This document shows, piece by piece, positions 15,001-28,008 of a DNA stretch of 64,000 nucleotides (position 1 is the stretch's first letter; each line of letters starts with the position of its first letter). The stretch is from Siphonodentalium dalli (Eukaryota > Mollusca > Scaphopoda > Gadilida > Siphonodentaliidae): the NCBI GenBank assembly GCA_032622095.1, contig CP136062.1, forward strand, positions 18,727,739 through 18,791,738. Reading direction: 5' to 3'. The position numbers and the translations under genes are program-made. Below the pieces are notes generated by a model. That model was not told where the DNA came from. It did no database searches and saw only the letters and a list, made by a program, of their open reading frames with translations.

Positions 15001-18000
15001 GGAACTACTCGTCAATGATTAGTTAGTATTCATTGGTGGTCGTTTGTTGAACTTATTATCTTAAAAAGGGAACTACTCGTCAATGAGTAGTTAGTATTAA
15101 TTGGTGGTCGTTTGTTGAACTTATTATCTGAAAAAGGGAACTACTCGTCAATGAGTAGTTAGTATTAATTGGTGGTCGTTTGTTGAACTTATTATCTGAA
15201 AAAGGGAACTACTCGTCAATGATTAGTTAGTATTAATTGGTGGTCGTTTGTTGAACTTATTATCTGAAAAAGGGAACTACTCGTCAATGAGTAGTCAGTA
15301 TTAATTGGTGGTCATTTGTTGAACTTATTATCTGAAAAAGGGAACTACTCGTCAATGAGTAGTTAGTATTAATTGGTGGTCGTTTGTTGAACTTATTATC
15401 TGAAAAAGGGAACTACTCGTCAATGAGTAGTTAGTATTCATTGGTAGTCGTTTGTTGAACATATCTGAAAAAGGAAACTACTCGTCAATGAGTAGTTAGT
15501 ATTAATTGGTGGTCGTTTGTTGAACTTATTATCTGAAAAAGGGAACTACTCGTGAATGAGTAGTTAGTATTAATTGGTGGGCGTTTGTTGAACTTATTAT
15601 CTGAAAAAGGGAACTACTCGTCAATGAGTTGGTTGTCGTTTGTTGAACTTATTATCTGAAAAAGGGAACTACTCGTCAATGTGTAGTTAGTATTAATTGG
15701 TGGTCGTTTGTTGAACTTATTATCTGAAAATGGGAACTACTCGTCAATGAGTAGTTAGTATTAATTGGTGGTCGTTTGTTGAACTTATTATCTGAAAAAG
15801 GGAACTACTCGTCAATGAGTTGGTTGTCGTTTGTTGAACTTATTATCTGAAAAAGGGAACTACTCGTCAATGAGTAGTTAGTATTAATTGGTGGTCGTTT
15901 GTTGAACTTATTATCTGAAAAAGGGAACTACTCGTCAATGAGTAGTTAGTATTAATTGGTGGTCGTTTGTTGAACTTATTATCTGAAAAAGGGAACTACT
16001 CGTCAATGAGTTGGTGGTCGTTTGTTGAACTTATTATCTGAAAAAGGGAACTACTCGTCAATGATTAGTTAGTATTAATTGGTGGTCGTTTGTTGAACTT
16101 ATTATCTGAAAAAGGTAACTACTCGTCAATGAGTAGTTAGTATTAATTGGTGGTCGTTTGTTGAACTTATTATCTGAAAAAGGGAACTACTCGTCAATGA
16201 TTAGTTAGTATTAATTGGTGGTCGTTTGTTGAACTTATTATCTGAAAAAGGGAACTACTCGTCAATGAGTAGTTAGTATTAATTGGTGGTCGTTTGTTGA
16301 ACTTATTATCTGAAAAAGGGAACTACTCGTCAATGAGTAGTTAGTATTAATTGGTGGTCGTTTGTTGAACTTATTATCTGAAAAAGGGAACTACTCGTCA
16401 ATGATTAGTTAGTATTCATTGGTGGTCGTTTGTTGAACTTATTATCTTAAAAAGGGAACTACTCGTCAATGAGTAGTTAGTATTAATTGGTGGTCGTTTG
16501 TTGAACTTATTATCTGAAAAAGGGAACTACTCGTCAATGAGTAGTTAGTATTAATTGGTGGGCGTTTGTTGAACTTATTATCTGAAAAAGGGAACTACTC
16601 GTCAATGAGTAGTTAGTATTAATTGGTGGTCGTTTGTTGAACTTATTATCTGAAAAAGGGAACTACTCGTCAATGATTAGTTAGTATTAATTGGTGGTCG
16701 TTTGTTGAACTTATTATCTGAAAAAGGGAACTACTCGTCAATGAGTAGTTAGTATTAATTGGTGGGCGTTTGTTGAACTTATTATCTGAAAAAGGGAACT
16801 ACTCGTCAATGAGTTGGTGGTCGTTTGTTGAACTTATTATCTGAAAAAGGGAACTACTCGTGAATGAGTAGTTAGTATTAATTGGTGGGCGTTTGTTGAA
16901 CTTATTATCTGAAAAAAGGGAACTACTCGTCAATGAGTAGTTAGTATTAATTGGTGGTCGTTTGTTGAACTTATTATCTGAAAAAGGGAACTACTCGTCA
17001 ATGATTAGTTAGTATTCATTGGTGGTCGTTTGTTGAACTTATTATCTGAAAAAGGGAACTACTCGTCAATGAGTAGTTAGTATTAATTGGTGGTCGTTTG
17101 TTGAACTTATTATCTGAAAAAGGGAACTACTCGTGAATGAGTAGTTAGTATTAATTGGTGGGCGTTTGTTGAACTTATTATCTGAAAAAGGGAACTACTC
17201 GTCAATGAGTTGGTTGTCGTTTGTTGAACTTATTATCTGAAAAAGGGAACTACTCGTCAATGAGTAGTTAGTATTAATTGGTGGTCGTTTGTTGAACTTA
17301 TTATCTGAAAATGGGAACTACTCGTCAATGATTAGTTAGTATTAATTGGTGGTCGTTTGTTGAACTTATTATCTGAAAAAGGGAACTACTCGTCAATGAG
17401 TTGGTGGTCGTTTGTTGAACTTATTATCTGAAAAAGGGAACTACTCGTCAATGAGTAGTTAGTATTAATTGGTGGTCGTTTGTTGAACTTATTATTTGAA
17501 AATGGGAACTACTCGTCAATGATTAGTTAGTATTAATTGGTGGTCGTTTGTTGAACTTATTATCTGAAAAAGGGAACTACTCGTCAATGATTAGTTAGTA
17601 TTCATTGGTGGTCGTTTGTTGAACTTATTATCTTAAAAAGGGAACTACTCGTCAATGAGTAGTTAGTATTAATTGGTGGTCGTTTGTTGAACTTATTATC
17701 TGAAAAAGGGAACTACTCGTCAATGAGTAGTTAGTATTAATTGGTGGTCGTTTGTTGAACTTATTATCTGAAAAAGGGAACTACTCGTCAATGATTAGTT
17801 AGTATTAATTGGTGGTCGTTTGTTGAACTTATTATCTGAAAAAGGGAACTACTCGTCAATGAGTAGTCAGTATTAATTGGTGGTCATTTGTTGAACTTAT
17901 TATCTGAAAAAGGGAACTACTCGTCAATGAGTAGTTAGTATTAATTGGTGGTCGTTTGTTGAACTTATTATCTGAAAAAGGGAACTACTCGTCAAATGAG

Positions 18001-21000
18001 TAGTTAGTATTAATTGGTGGTCGTTTGTTGAACATATCTGAAAAAGGAAACTACTCGTCAATGAGTAGTTAGTATTAATTGGTGGTCGTTTGTTGAACTT
18101 ATTATCTGAAAAAGGGAACTACTCGTGAATGAGTAGTTAGTATTAATTGGTGGGCGTTTGTTGAACTTATTATCTGAAAAAGGGAACTACTCGTCAATGA
18201 GTTGGTTGTCGTTTGTTGAACTTATTATCTGAAAAAGGGAACTACTCGTCAATGAGTAGTTAGTATTAATTGGTGGTCGTTTGTTGAACTTATTATCTGA
18301 AAAAGGGAACTACTCGTCAAATGAGTAGTTAGTATTAATTGGTGGTCGTTTGTTGAACATATCTGAAAAAGGAAACTACTCGTCAATGAGTAGTTAGTAT
18401 TAATTGGTGGTCGTTTGTTGAACTTATTATCTGAAAAAGGGAACTACTCGTGAATGAGTAGTTAGTATTAATTGGTGGGCGTTTGTTGAACTTATTATCT
18501 GAAAAAGGGAACTACTCGTCAATGAGTTGGTTGTCGTTTGTTGAACTTATTATCTGAAAAAGGGAACTACTCGTCAATGTGTAGTTAGTATTAATTGGTG
18601 GTCGTTTGTTGAACTTATTATCTGAAAATGTGAACTACTCGTCAATGAGTAGTTAGTATTAATTGGTGGTCGTTTGTTGAACTTATTATCTGAAAAAGGG
18701 AACTACTCGTCAATGAGTTGGTTGTCGTTTGTTGAACTTATTATCTGAAAAGGGGAACTACTCGTCAATGAGTAGTTAGTATTAATTGGTGGTCGTTTGT
18801 TGAACTTATTATCTGAAAAAGGGAACTACTCGTCAATGAGTAGTTAGTATTAATTGGTGGTCGTTTGTTGAACTTATTATCTGAAAAAGGGAACTACTCG
18901 TCAAATGAGTAGTTAGTATTAATTGGTGGTCGTTTGTTGAACTTATTATCTGAAAAAGGGAACTACTCGTCAATGAGTAGTTAGTATTAATTGGTGGTCG
19001 TTTGTTGAACTTATTATCTGAAAAAGGGAACTACTCGTCAATGAGTTGGTGGTCGTTTGTTGAACTTATTATCTGAAAAAGGGAACTACTCGTCAATGAG
19101 TAGTTAGTATTAATTGGTGGTCGTTTGTTGAACTTATTATCTGAAAAAGGGAACTACTCGTCAATGAGTAGTTAGTATTAATTGGTGGTCGATTGTTGAA
19201 CTTATTATCTGAAAAAGGGAACTACTCGTCAATGAGTTGGTGGTCGTTTGTTGAACTTATTATCTTAAAAAGGGAACTACTCGTCAATAAGTAGTTAGTA
19301 TTAATTGGTGGTCGTTTGTTGAACTTATTAACTGAAAAAGGGAACTACTCGTCAATGAGTAGTTATTATTAATTGGTGGTCGTTTGTTGAACTTATTATC
19401 TGAAAAAGGGAACTACTCGTCAATGATTAGTTAGTATTAATTGGTTATCGTTTGTTGAACTTATTATCTGAAAAAGGGAACTACTCATCAATGAGTAGTT
19501 AGTATTAATTGGTTATCGTTTGTTGAACTTATTATCTGAAAAAGGGAACTACTCGTCAATGAGTAGTTAGTATTAATTGGTGGTCGTTTGTTGAACTTAT
19601 TATCTGAAAAAGGGAACTACTCGTCAATGAGTAGTTAGTATTAATTGGTGGTCGTTTGTTGAACTTATTATCTGAAAAAGGGAACTACTCGTCAATGATT
19701 AGTTAGTATTAATTGGTTATCGTTTGTTGAACTTATTATCTGAAAAAGGGAACTACTCGTCAATGAGTAGTTAGTATTAATTGTTGGTCGTTTGTTGAAC
19801 TTATTATCTGAGAAAGGGAACTACTCGTCAATGAGTAGTTAGTATTAATTGGTGGTCGTTTGTTGAACTTATTATCTGAAAAAGGGAACTACTCGTCAAT
19901 GAGTTGGTGGTCGTTTGTTGAACTTATTATCTGAAAAAGGAAACTACTCGTCAATGAGTAGTTAGTATTAATTGGTGGTCGTTTGTTGAACTTATTATCT
20001 GAAAAAGGGAACTACTCGTCAATGAGTAGTTAGTATTAATTGGTGGTCATATGTTGAACTTATTATCTGAAAAAGGGAAATACTCGTCAATGAGTAGTTA
20101 GTATTAATTGGTGGTCGTTTGTTGAACTTATTATCTGAAAAAGGGAACTACTCGTCAATGATTAGTTAGTATTAATTGGTGGTCGTTTGTTGAACTTATT
20201 ATCTTAAAAAGGGAACTACTCGTCAATGAGTAGTTAGTATTAATTGGTGGTCGTTTGTTGAACTTATTATCTGAAAAAGGGAACTACTCGTCAATGAGTA
20301 GTTAGTATTAATTGGTGGTCGTTTGTTGAACTTATTATCTGAAAAAGGGAACTACTCGTCAATGAGTAGTTAGTATTAATTGGTGGTCGTTTGTTGAACT
20401 TATTATCTGAAAAAGGGAACTACTCGTCAATGAGTAGTTAGTATTAATTGGTGGTCGTTTGTTGAACTTATTATCTGAAAAAGGGAACTACTCGTCAATG
20501 ATTAGTTAGTATTCATTGGTGGTCGTTTGTTTAACTTATTATCTTAAAAAGGTAACTACTCGTCAATGATTAGTTAGTATTCATTGGTGGTCGTTTGTTG
20601 AACTTATTATCTGAAAAAGGGAACTACTCGTCAATGATTAGTTAGTATTCATTGGTGGTCGTTTGTTGAACTTATTATCTGAAAAAGGGAACTACTCGTC
20701 AATGATTAGTTAGTATTCATTGGTGGTCGTTTGTTGAACTTATTATCTTAAAAAGGTAACTACTCGTCAATGATTAGTTAGTATTCATTGGTGGTCGTTT
20801 GTTGAACTTATTATCTGAAAAAGGGAACTACTCGTCAATGATTAGTTAGTATTCATTGGTGGTCGTTTGTTGAACTTATTATCTGAAAAAGGGAACTACT
20901 CGTCAATGATTAGTTAGTATTAATTGGTGGTCGTTTGTTGAACTTATTATCTTAAAAAGGGAACTACTCGTCAATGAGTAGTTAGTATTAATTGGTGGGC

Positions 21001-24000
21001 GTTTGTTGAACTTATTATCTGAAAAAGGGAACTACTCGTCAATGAGTTGGTTGTCGTTTGTTGAACTTATTATCTGAAAAAGGGAACTACTCGTCAATGA
21101 GTAGTTAGTATTAATTGGTGGTCGTTTGTTGAACTTATTATCTGAAAATGGGAACTACTCGTCAATGATTAGTTAGTATTAATTGGTGGTCGTTTGTTGA
21201 ACTTATTATCTGAAAAAGGGAACTACTCGTCAATGAGTTGGTTGTCGTTTGTTGAACTTATTATCTGAAAAAGGGAACTACTCGTCAATGAGTAGTTAGT
21301 ATTAATTGGTGGTCGTTTGTTGAACTTATTATCTGAAAAAGGGAACTACTCGTCAATGAGTAGTTAGTATTAATTGGTGGTCGTTTGTTGAACTTATTAT
21401 CTGAAAAAGGGAACTACTCGTCAATGATTAGTTAGTATTAATTGGTGGTCGTTTGTTGAACTTATTATCTGAAAAAGGGAACTACTCGTCAATGAGTAGT
21501 CAGTATTAATTGGTGGTCATTTGTTGAACTTATTATCTGAAAAAGGGAACTACTCGTCAATGAGTAGTTAGTATTAATTGGTGGTCGTTTGTTGAACTTA
21601 TTATCTGAAAAAGGGAACTACTCGTAAATGAGTAGTTAGTATTCATTGGTGGTCGTTTGTTGAACATATTATCTGAAAAAGGAAACTACTCGTCAATGAG
21701 TAGTTAGTATTAATTGGTGGTCGTTTGTTGAACTTATTATCTGAAAAAGGGAACTACTCGTGAATGAGTAGTTAGTATTAATTGGTGGGCGTTTGTTGAA
21801 CTTATTATCTGAAAAAGGGAACTACTCGTCAATGAGTTGGTTGTCGTTTGTTGAACTTATTATCTGAAAAAGGGAACTACTCGTCAATGAGTAGTTAGTA
21901 TTAATTGGTGGTCGTTTGTTGAACTTATTATCTGAAAATGGGAACTACTCGTCAATGATTAGTTAGTATTAATTGGTGGTCGTTTGTTGAACTTATTATC
22001 TGAAAAAGGGAACTACTCGTCAATGAGTTGGTTGTCGTTTGTTGAACTTATTATCTGAAAAAGGGAACTACTCGTCAATGTGTAGTTAGTATTAATTGGT
22101 GGTCGTTTGTTGAACTTATTATCTGAAAATGGGAACTACTCGTCAATGAGTAGTTAGTATTAATTGGTGGTCGTTTGTTGAACTTATTATCTGAAAAAGG
22201 GAACTACTCGTCAATGAGTTGGTTGTCGTTTGTTGAACTTATTATCTGAAAAAGGGAACTACTCGTCAATGAGTTGGTTGTCGTTTGTTGAACTTATTAT
22301 CTGAAAAAGGGAACTACTCGTCAATGAGTAGTTAGTATTAATTGGTGGTCGTTTGTTGAACTTATTATCTGAAAAAGGGAACTACTCGTCAATGAGTAGT
22401 TAGTATTAATTGGTGGTCGTTTGTTGAACTTATTATCTGAAAAAGGGAACTACTCGTCAATGAGTTGGTGGTCGTTTGTTGAACTTATTATCTGAAAAAG
22501 GGAACTACTCGTCAATGAGTAGTTAGTATTAATTGGTGGTCGTTTGTTGAACTTATTATCTGAAAAAGGGAACTACTCGTCAATGAGTAGTTAGTATTAA
22601 TTGGTGGTCGTTTGTTGAACTTATTATCTGAAAAAGGGAACTACTCGTCAATGAGTTGGTGGTCGTTTGTTGAACTTATTATCTGAAAAAGGGAACTACT
22701 CGTCAATGAGTAGTTAGTATTAATTGGTGGTCGTTTGTTGAACTTATTATCTGAAAAAGGGAACTACTCGTCAATGAGTAGTTAGTATTAATTGGTGGTC
22801 GTTTGTTGAACTTATTATCTTAAAAAGGGAACTACTCGTCAATGAGTAGTTAGTATTAATTGGTGGTCGTTTGTTGAACTTATTATCTGAAAAAGGGAAC
22901 TACTCGTCAATGAGTTGGTGGTCGTTTGTTGAACTTATTATCTTAAAAAGGGAACTACTCGTCAATAAGTAGTTAGTATTAATTGGTGGTCGTTTGTTGA
23001 ACTTATTATCTGAAAAAGGGAACTACTCGTCAATGAGTAGTTATTATTAATTGGTGGTCGTTTGTTGAACTTATTATCTGAAAAAGGGAACTACTCGTCA
23101 ATGATTAGTTAGTATTAATTGGTTATCGTTTGTTGAACTTATTATCTGAAAAAGGGAACTACTCATCAATGAGTAGTTAGTATTAATTGGTTATCGTTTG
23201 TTGAACTTATTATCTGAAAAAGGGAACTACTCGTCAATGAGTAGTTAGTATTAATTGGTGGTCGTTTGTTGAACTTATTATCTGAAAAAGGGAACTACTC
23301 GTCAATGAGTAGTTAGTATTAATTGGTGGTCGTTTGTTGAACTTATTATCTGAAAAAGGGAACTACTCGTCAATGATTAGTTAGTATTAATTGGTTATCG
23401 TTTGTTGAACTTATTATCTGAAAAAGGGAACTACTCGTCAATGAGTAGTTAGTATTAATTGGTGGTCGTTTGTTGAACTTATTATCTGAAAAAGGGAACT
23501 ACTCGTCAATGAGTAGTTAGTATTAATTGTTGGTCGTTTGTTGAACTTATTATCTGAGAAAGGGAACTACTCGTCAATGAGTAGTTAGTATTAATTGGTG
23601 GTCGTTTGTTGAACTTATTATCTGAAAAAGGGAACTACTCGTCAATGAGTTGGTGGTCGTTTGTTGAACTTATTATCTGAAAAAGGAAACTACTCGTCAA
23701 TGAGTAGTTAGTATTAATTGGTGGTCGTTTGTTGAACTTATTATCTGAAAAAGGGAACTACTCGTCAATGAGTAGTTAGTATTAATTGGTGGTCATATGT
23801 TGAACTTATTATCTGAAAAAGGGAACTACTCGTCAATGAGTAGTTAGTATTAATTGGTGGTCGTTTGTTGAACTTATTATCTGAAAAAGGGAACTACTCG
23901 TCAATGATTAGTTAGTATTCATTGGTGGTCGTTTGTTGAACTTATTATCTTAAAAAGGTAACTACTCGTCAATGAGTAGTTAGTATTAATTGGTGGTCGT

Positions 24001-26528
24001 TTGTTGAACTTATTATCTGAAAAAGGGAACTACTCGTCAGTGATTAGTTAGTATTAATTGGTGGTCGTTTGTTGAACTTATTATCTTAAAAAGGGAACTA
24101 CTCGTCAATGAGTAGTTAGTATTAATTGGTGGTCGTTTGTTGAACTTATTATCTGAAAAAGGGAACTACTCGTCAATGAGTAGTTAGTATTAATTGGTGG
24201 TCGTTTGTTGAACTTATTATCTGAAAAAGGGAACTACTCGTCAATGAGTAGTTAGTATTAATTGGTGGTCGTTTGTTGAACTTATTATCTGAAAAAGGGA
24301 ACTACTCGTCAATGAGTAGTTAGTATTAATTGGTGGTCGTTTGTTGAACTTATTATCTGAAAAAGGGAACTACTCGTCAATGATTAGTTAGTATTCATTG
24401 GTGGTCGTTTGTTGAACTTATTATCTTAAAAAGGTAACTACTCGTCAATGATTAGTTAGTATTCATTGGTGGTCGTTTGTTGAACTTATTATCTGAAAAA
24501 GGGAACTACTCGTCAATGATTAGTTAGTATTCATTGGTGGTCGTTTGTTCAACTTATTATCTGAAAAAGGGAACTACTCGTCAATGATTAGTTAGTATTC
24601 ATTGGTGGTCGTTTGTTGAACTTATTATCTTAAAAAGGTAACTACTCGTCAATGATTAGTTAGTATTCATTGGTGGTCGTTTGTTGAACTTATTATCTGA
24701 AAAATGGAACTACTCGTCAATGATTAGTTAGTATTCATTGGTGGTCGTTTGTTGAACTTATTATCTGAAAAAGGGAACTACTCGTCAATGATTAGTTAGT
24801 ATTAATTGGTGGTCGTTTGTTGAACTTATTATCTTAAAAAGGGAACTACTCGTCAATGAGTAGTTAGTATTAATTGGTGGTCGTTTGTTGAACTTATTAT
24901 CTGAAAAAGGGAACTACTCGTCAATGAGTAGTTAGTATTAATTGGTGGTCGTTTGTTGAACTTATTATCTGAAAAAGGGAACTACTCGTCAATGAGTAGT
25001 TAGTATTAATTGGTGGTCGTTTGTTGAACTTATTATCTGAAAAAGGGAACTACTCGTCAATGATTAGTTAGTATTAATTGGTGGTCATTTGTTGAACTTA
25101 TTATCTGAAAAAGAGAACTACTCGTCAATGAGTAGTTAGTATTAATTGGTGGTCGTTTGTTGACCTTATTATCTGATAAAAGGGAACTACTCGTCAATGA
25201 GTAGTTAGTATTAATTGGTGGTCGTTTGTTGAACTTATTATCTGAAAAAGGGAACTACTCGTCAATGAGTAGTTAGTATTAATTGGTGGTCGTTTGTTGA
25301 ACTTATTATCTGAAAAAGGGAACTACTCGTCAATGAGTAGTTAGTATTAATTGGTGGTCGTTTGTTGAACTTATTATCTGAAAAAGGGAACTACTCGTCA
25401 ATGAGTAGTTAGTATTAATTGGTGGTCGTTTGTTGAACTTATTATCTGAAAAAGGGAACTACTCGTCAATGATTAGTTAGTATTAATTGATGGTTTATTG
25501 AACTTATTATCTGAAAAAGGGAACTACTCGTCAATGAGTAGTTAGTATTAATTGGTAGTCGTATGTTGAACTTATTATCTGAAAAAGGGAACTACTCGTC
25601 AATGAGTAGTTAGTATTAATTGGTGGTCGTTTGTTGAACTTATTATCTGAAAAAGGGAACTACTCGTCAATGATTAGTTAGTATTAATTGGTGGTCGTTT
25701 GTTGAACTTATTATCTGAAAAAGGGAACTGCTCGTCAACGAGTTGGTGGTCGTTTGTTGAACTTGTTATCTGAAAAAGGGAACTACTCGTCAATGAGTAG
25801 TTAGTATTAATTGGTGGTCGTTTGTTGATCTTATTATCTGAAAATGGGAACTACTCGTCAATGAGTAGTTAGTATTAATTGGTGGTCGTTTGTTGAACTT
25901 ATTATCTGAAAAAGGGAACTACTCGTCAATGAGTTGGTGGTCGTTTGTTGAACTTATTATCTGAAAAAGGGAACTACTCGTCAATGAGTAGTTAGTATTA
26001 ATTGGTGGTCGTTTGTTGAACTTATTATTTGAAAAAGGGAACTACTCGTCAATGAGTAGTTATTATTAATTGGTGGTCGTTTGTTGAACTTATTATCTGA
26101 AAAAGGGAACTACTCGTCAATGAGTAGTTAGTATTAATTGGTGGTCGTTTGTTGAACTTATTATCTGAAAAAGGGAACTACTTGTCAATGATTAGTTAGT
26201 ATTAATTGGTTATCGTTTGTTGAACTTATTATCTGAAAAAGGGAACTACTCATCAATGAGTTGTTAGTATTAATTGGTGGTCGTTTGTTGAACTTATTAT
26301 CTGAAAAAGGGAACTACTCATCAATGAGTAGTTAGTATTAATTGGTGGTCGTTTGTTGAACTTATTATCTGAAAAAGGAACTACTCGTCAATGAGTAGTT
26401 AGTATTAATTGGTGGTCGTTTGTTGAACTTATTATCTGAAAAGGGGAACTACTCGTCAATGAGTAGTTAGTATTAATTGGTGGTCGTTTGTTGAACTTAT
26501 TATCTAAATGTGTTCAATGAGTAGTTAG
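1..26528. repeat. 68-bp minisatellite array (satellite 1), about 390-400 copies
   Basis: A single uninterrupted head-to-tail array. The unit is 68 bp; successive starts of CTTATTATCT at 68 and 136 give the period. A recurrent short variant of 55 bp lacks 13 bp beginning after CAATGAGT. Each full unit contains a perfect 8-bp inverted repeat, AACTACTC then GAGTAGTT, separated by six bases. Common variants (GATTAGTT, GACTAGTT) spoil one pair, and the 55-bp form loses the right arm. Rare variant monomers recur at fixed distances, showing higher-order duplication (see findings). The array starts before base 1, so its true length is unknown. The last unit is degenerate and runs directly into LINE coding sequence at 26528/26529. 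No open reading frame survives more than a unit or so. It lies in an intron of the FAN-like gene, upstream of the first visible exon. Confidence 0.98.
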
Positions 26529-28008
26529 AAAGACTTCAAAAAATTATATTGTTGTATTTGAAACCTATACAGTCTCGGACAAAGACGCCAAACTCTTCGT
26601 TGTCAACTTCTACGACTCTACTTCTCGAGTTATGATCAATGGGACAGAGCAAGAAATAGTCAACTTCCTACAGAAATTTCTCCCCCCAATCCTGGAAACT
26701 ATGGACCGTGATCCAAACATACATGATATGAACAATAGCTCTCCCTGATTGACACAGAACCCATGACAGGCGGCGACCACCCGACCACCTAGAAATGGAT
26801 ACCGCTACAAACCACCAACTAAGCCAAGTCATAGACCATCTCACTCAACAAAAACAACCCCGACTTGTTCGCCTGATAGCCGACTAAAATCTCCTGTACT
26901 TCCACCACGCCCTCCGGCATTTACAGATGGTTGCCCATTTACCCTGGGAACTCCATTATCTGAAACTGAGTTCTCACAGCTCCAAAATGATATCTGTCCA
27001 ATCTGTGGAAAGGAAGCCCATATAGAAAACAGTATTACCTGCGACACATGCTGCAAGAATATTCACCATGCTTGCGAAGGAACATCCGAGCAGGCCATCA
27101 GCCTATTAGGTAATCAGACCAAGCCATACACATGCATTAGCTGCTATAGTAGCACCAAACAGGATCACGACAGTGGTGACATTCAGAATCCGAGAACACC
27201 TCAATCCTTGAAAATCACAGCTGAAAAGTCTCGAACACTTCATGACGACTCTTCCACTCACGTCAAATCCATAACAACGCCAACACAGCAGTTCAACCAA
27301 ACGGAACTCGAAAATATCGAACTGAAAACCTCCGACGCTAACAAAAATACTACACTTCGAACAGAACTCCTGGCAAAGGAAAAAGAGCTGAAGAAAAAAG
27401 AAAAGGAAATCTGCAAACTGGCATCACAATTGGACAAAGCCAGCAAGGAACTAACAACGAGCAGAACCTATATAGCAGCTCTTGAAAAAGACAAGCTAGA
27501 ACTGGAACACTCCCTCAAGATCAGACACACCGAACCACACAGGGAGAATCCTCAACCAGCTCATAATAGCGACATACTCACAGCTGAAAAAGTCTCTACT
27601 GACATGAAGATCTGGACCCTAGAACATCGTCTAAGTCAACTCGAACTGGAAGTCATGAGACAAACATCGTGCACCCGTCACTGCCAAGTACCACTGCCCA
27701 CAGTCACAGAAACAACGCAACACCAAACAGCTCCTGAAACGAACTACCAACCAACTGAATCACCACCAATAGATGCCTGTACTGATCCAACCATATCGAA
27801 GAGTGTATCAACTGGCAAGTTATTGCAGACACATCCAATCAACTTAAACACTACCGAGGCAAACCCTGGTTCTAACACCACCCCAAGACCTAATGAGATT
27901 CCTATGCCTATACCGCCAGACGAAGGACAGCCAAAACCTAAACCTAACCCTAAGCAGTCTTTTTTTGGCGACCGCCAACATCACCGGCCACCACAACTGC
28001 GAAGGTGA
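26529..28008 (+). pseudogene. LINE ORF1 remnant: PHD-finger and coiled-coil protein
   Basis: One frame is followed from the satellite junction to the TGA at 28006, interrupted by TGA at 26746 and 26764. The first segment (26529-26745) contains a MING-type motif (SRVMINGTEQEIVNF), which resembles the N-terminal region of ORF1 proteins in invertebrate LINEs. After the stops, 26767-28008 is open. It encodes a C4HC3 zinc finger (about 26995-27150): CPIC, then CDTC, HHAC and a final CISC, the spacing of a PHD finger. A charged heptad-like coiled coil follows at about 27330-27530, rich in K and E, then a Thr/Pro/Gln-rich tail. ORF1 proteins bind LINE RNA and form the ribonucleoprotein; the PHD finger may contact chromatin, which is inference. 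The stop overlaps the first codon of ORF2 in the string GTGA. A TTG at 27208 is an arbitrary internal start. Confidence 0.85.

Noticed and set aside
1-26528. Satellite 1 as a CRISPR array or a coding tandem-repeat protein
   Set aside because: There are no unique spacers between repeats, and every frame meets stops (TAG, TTA/TAA strings) within one or two units.
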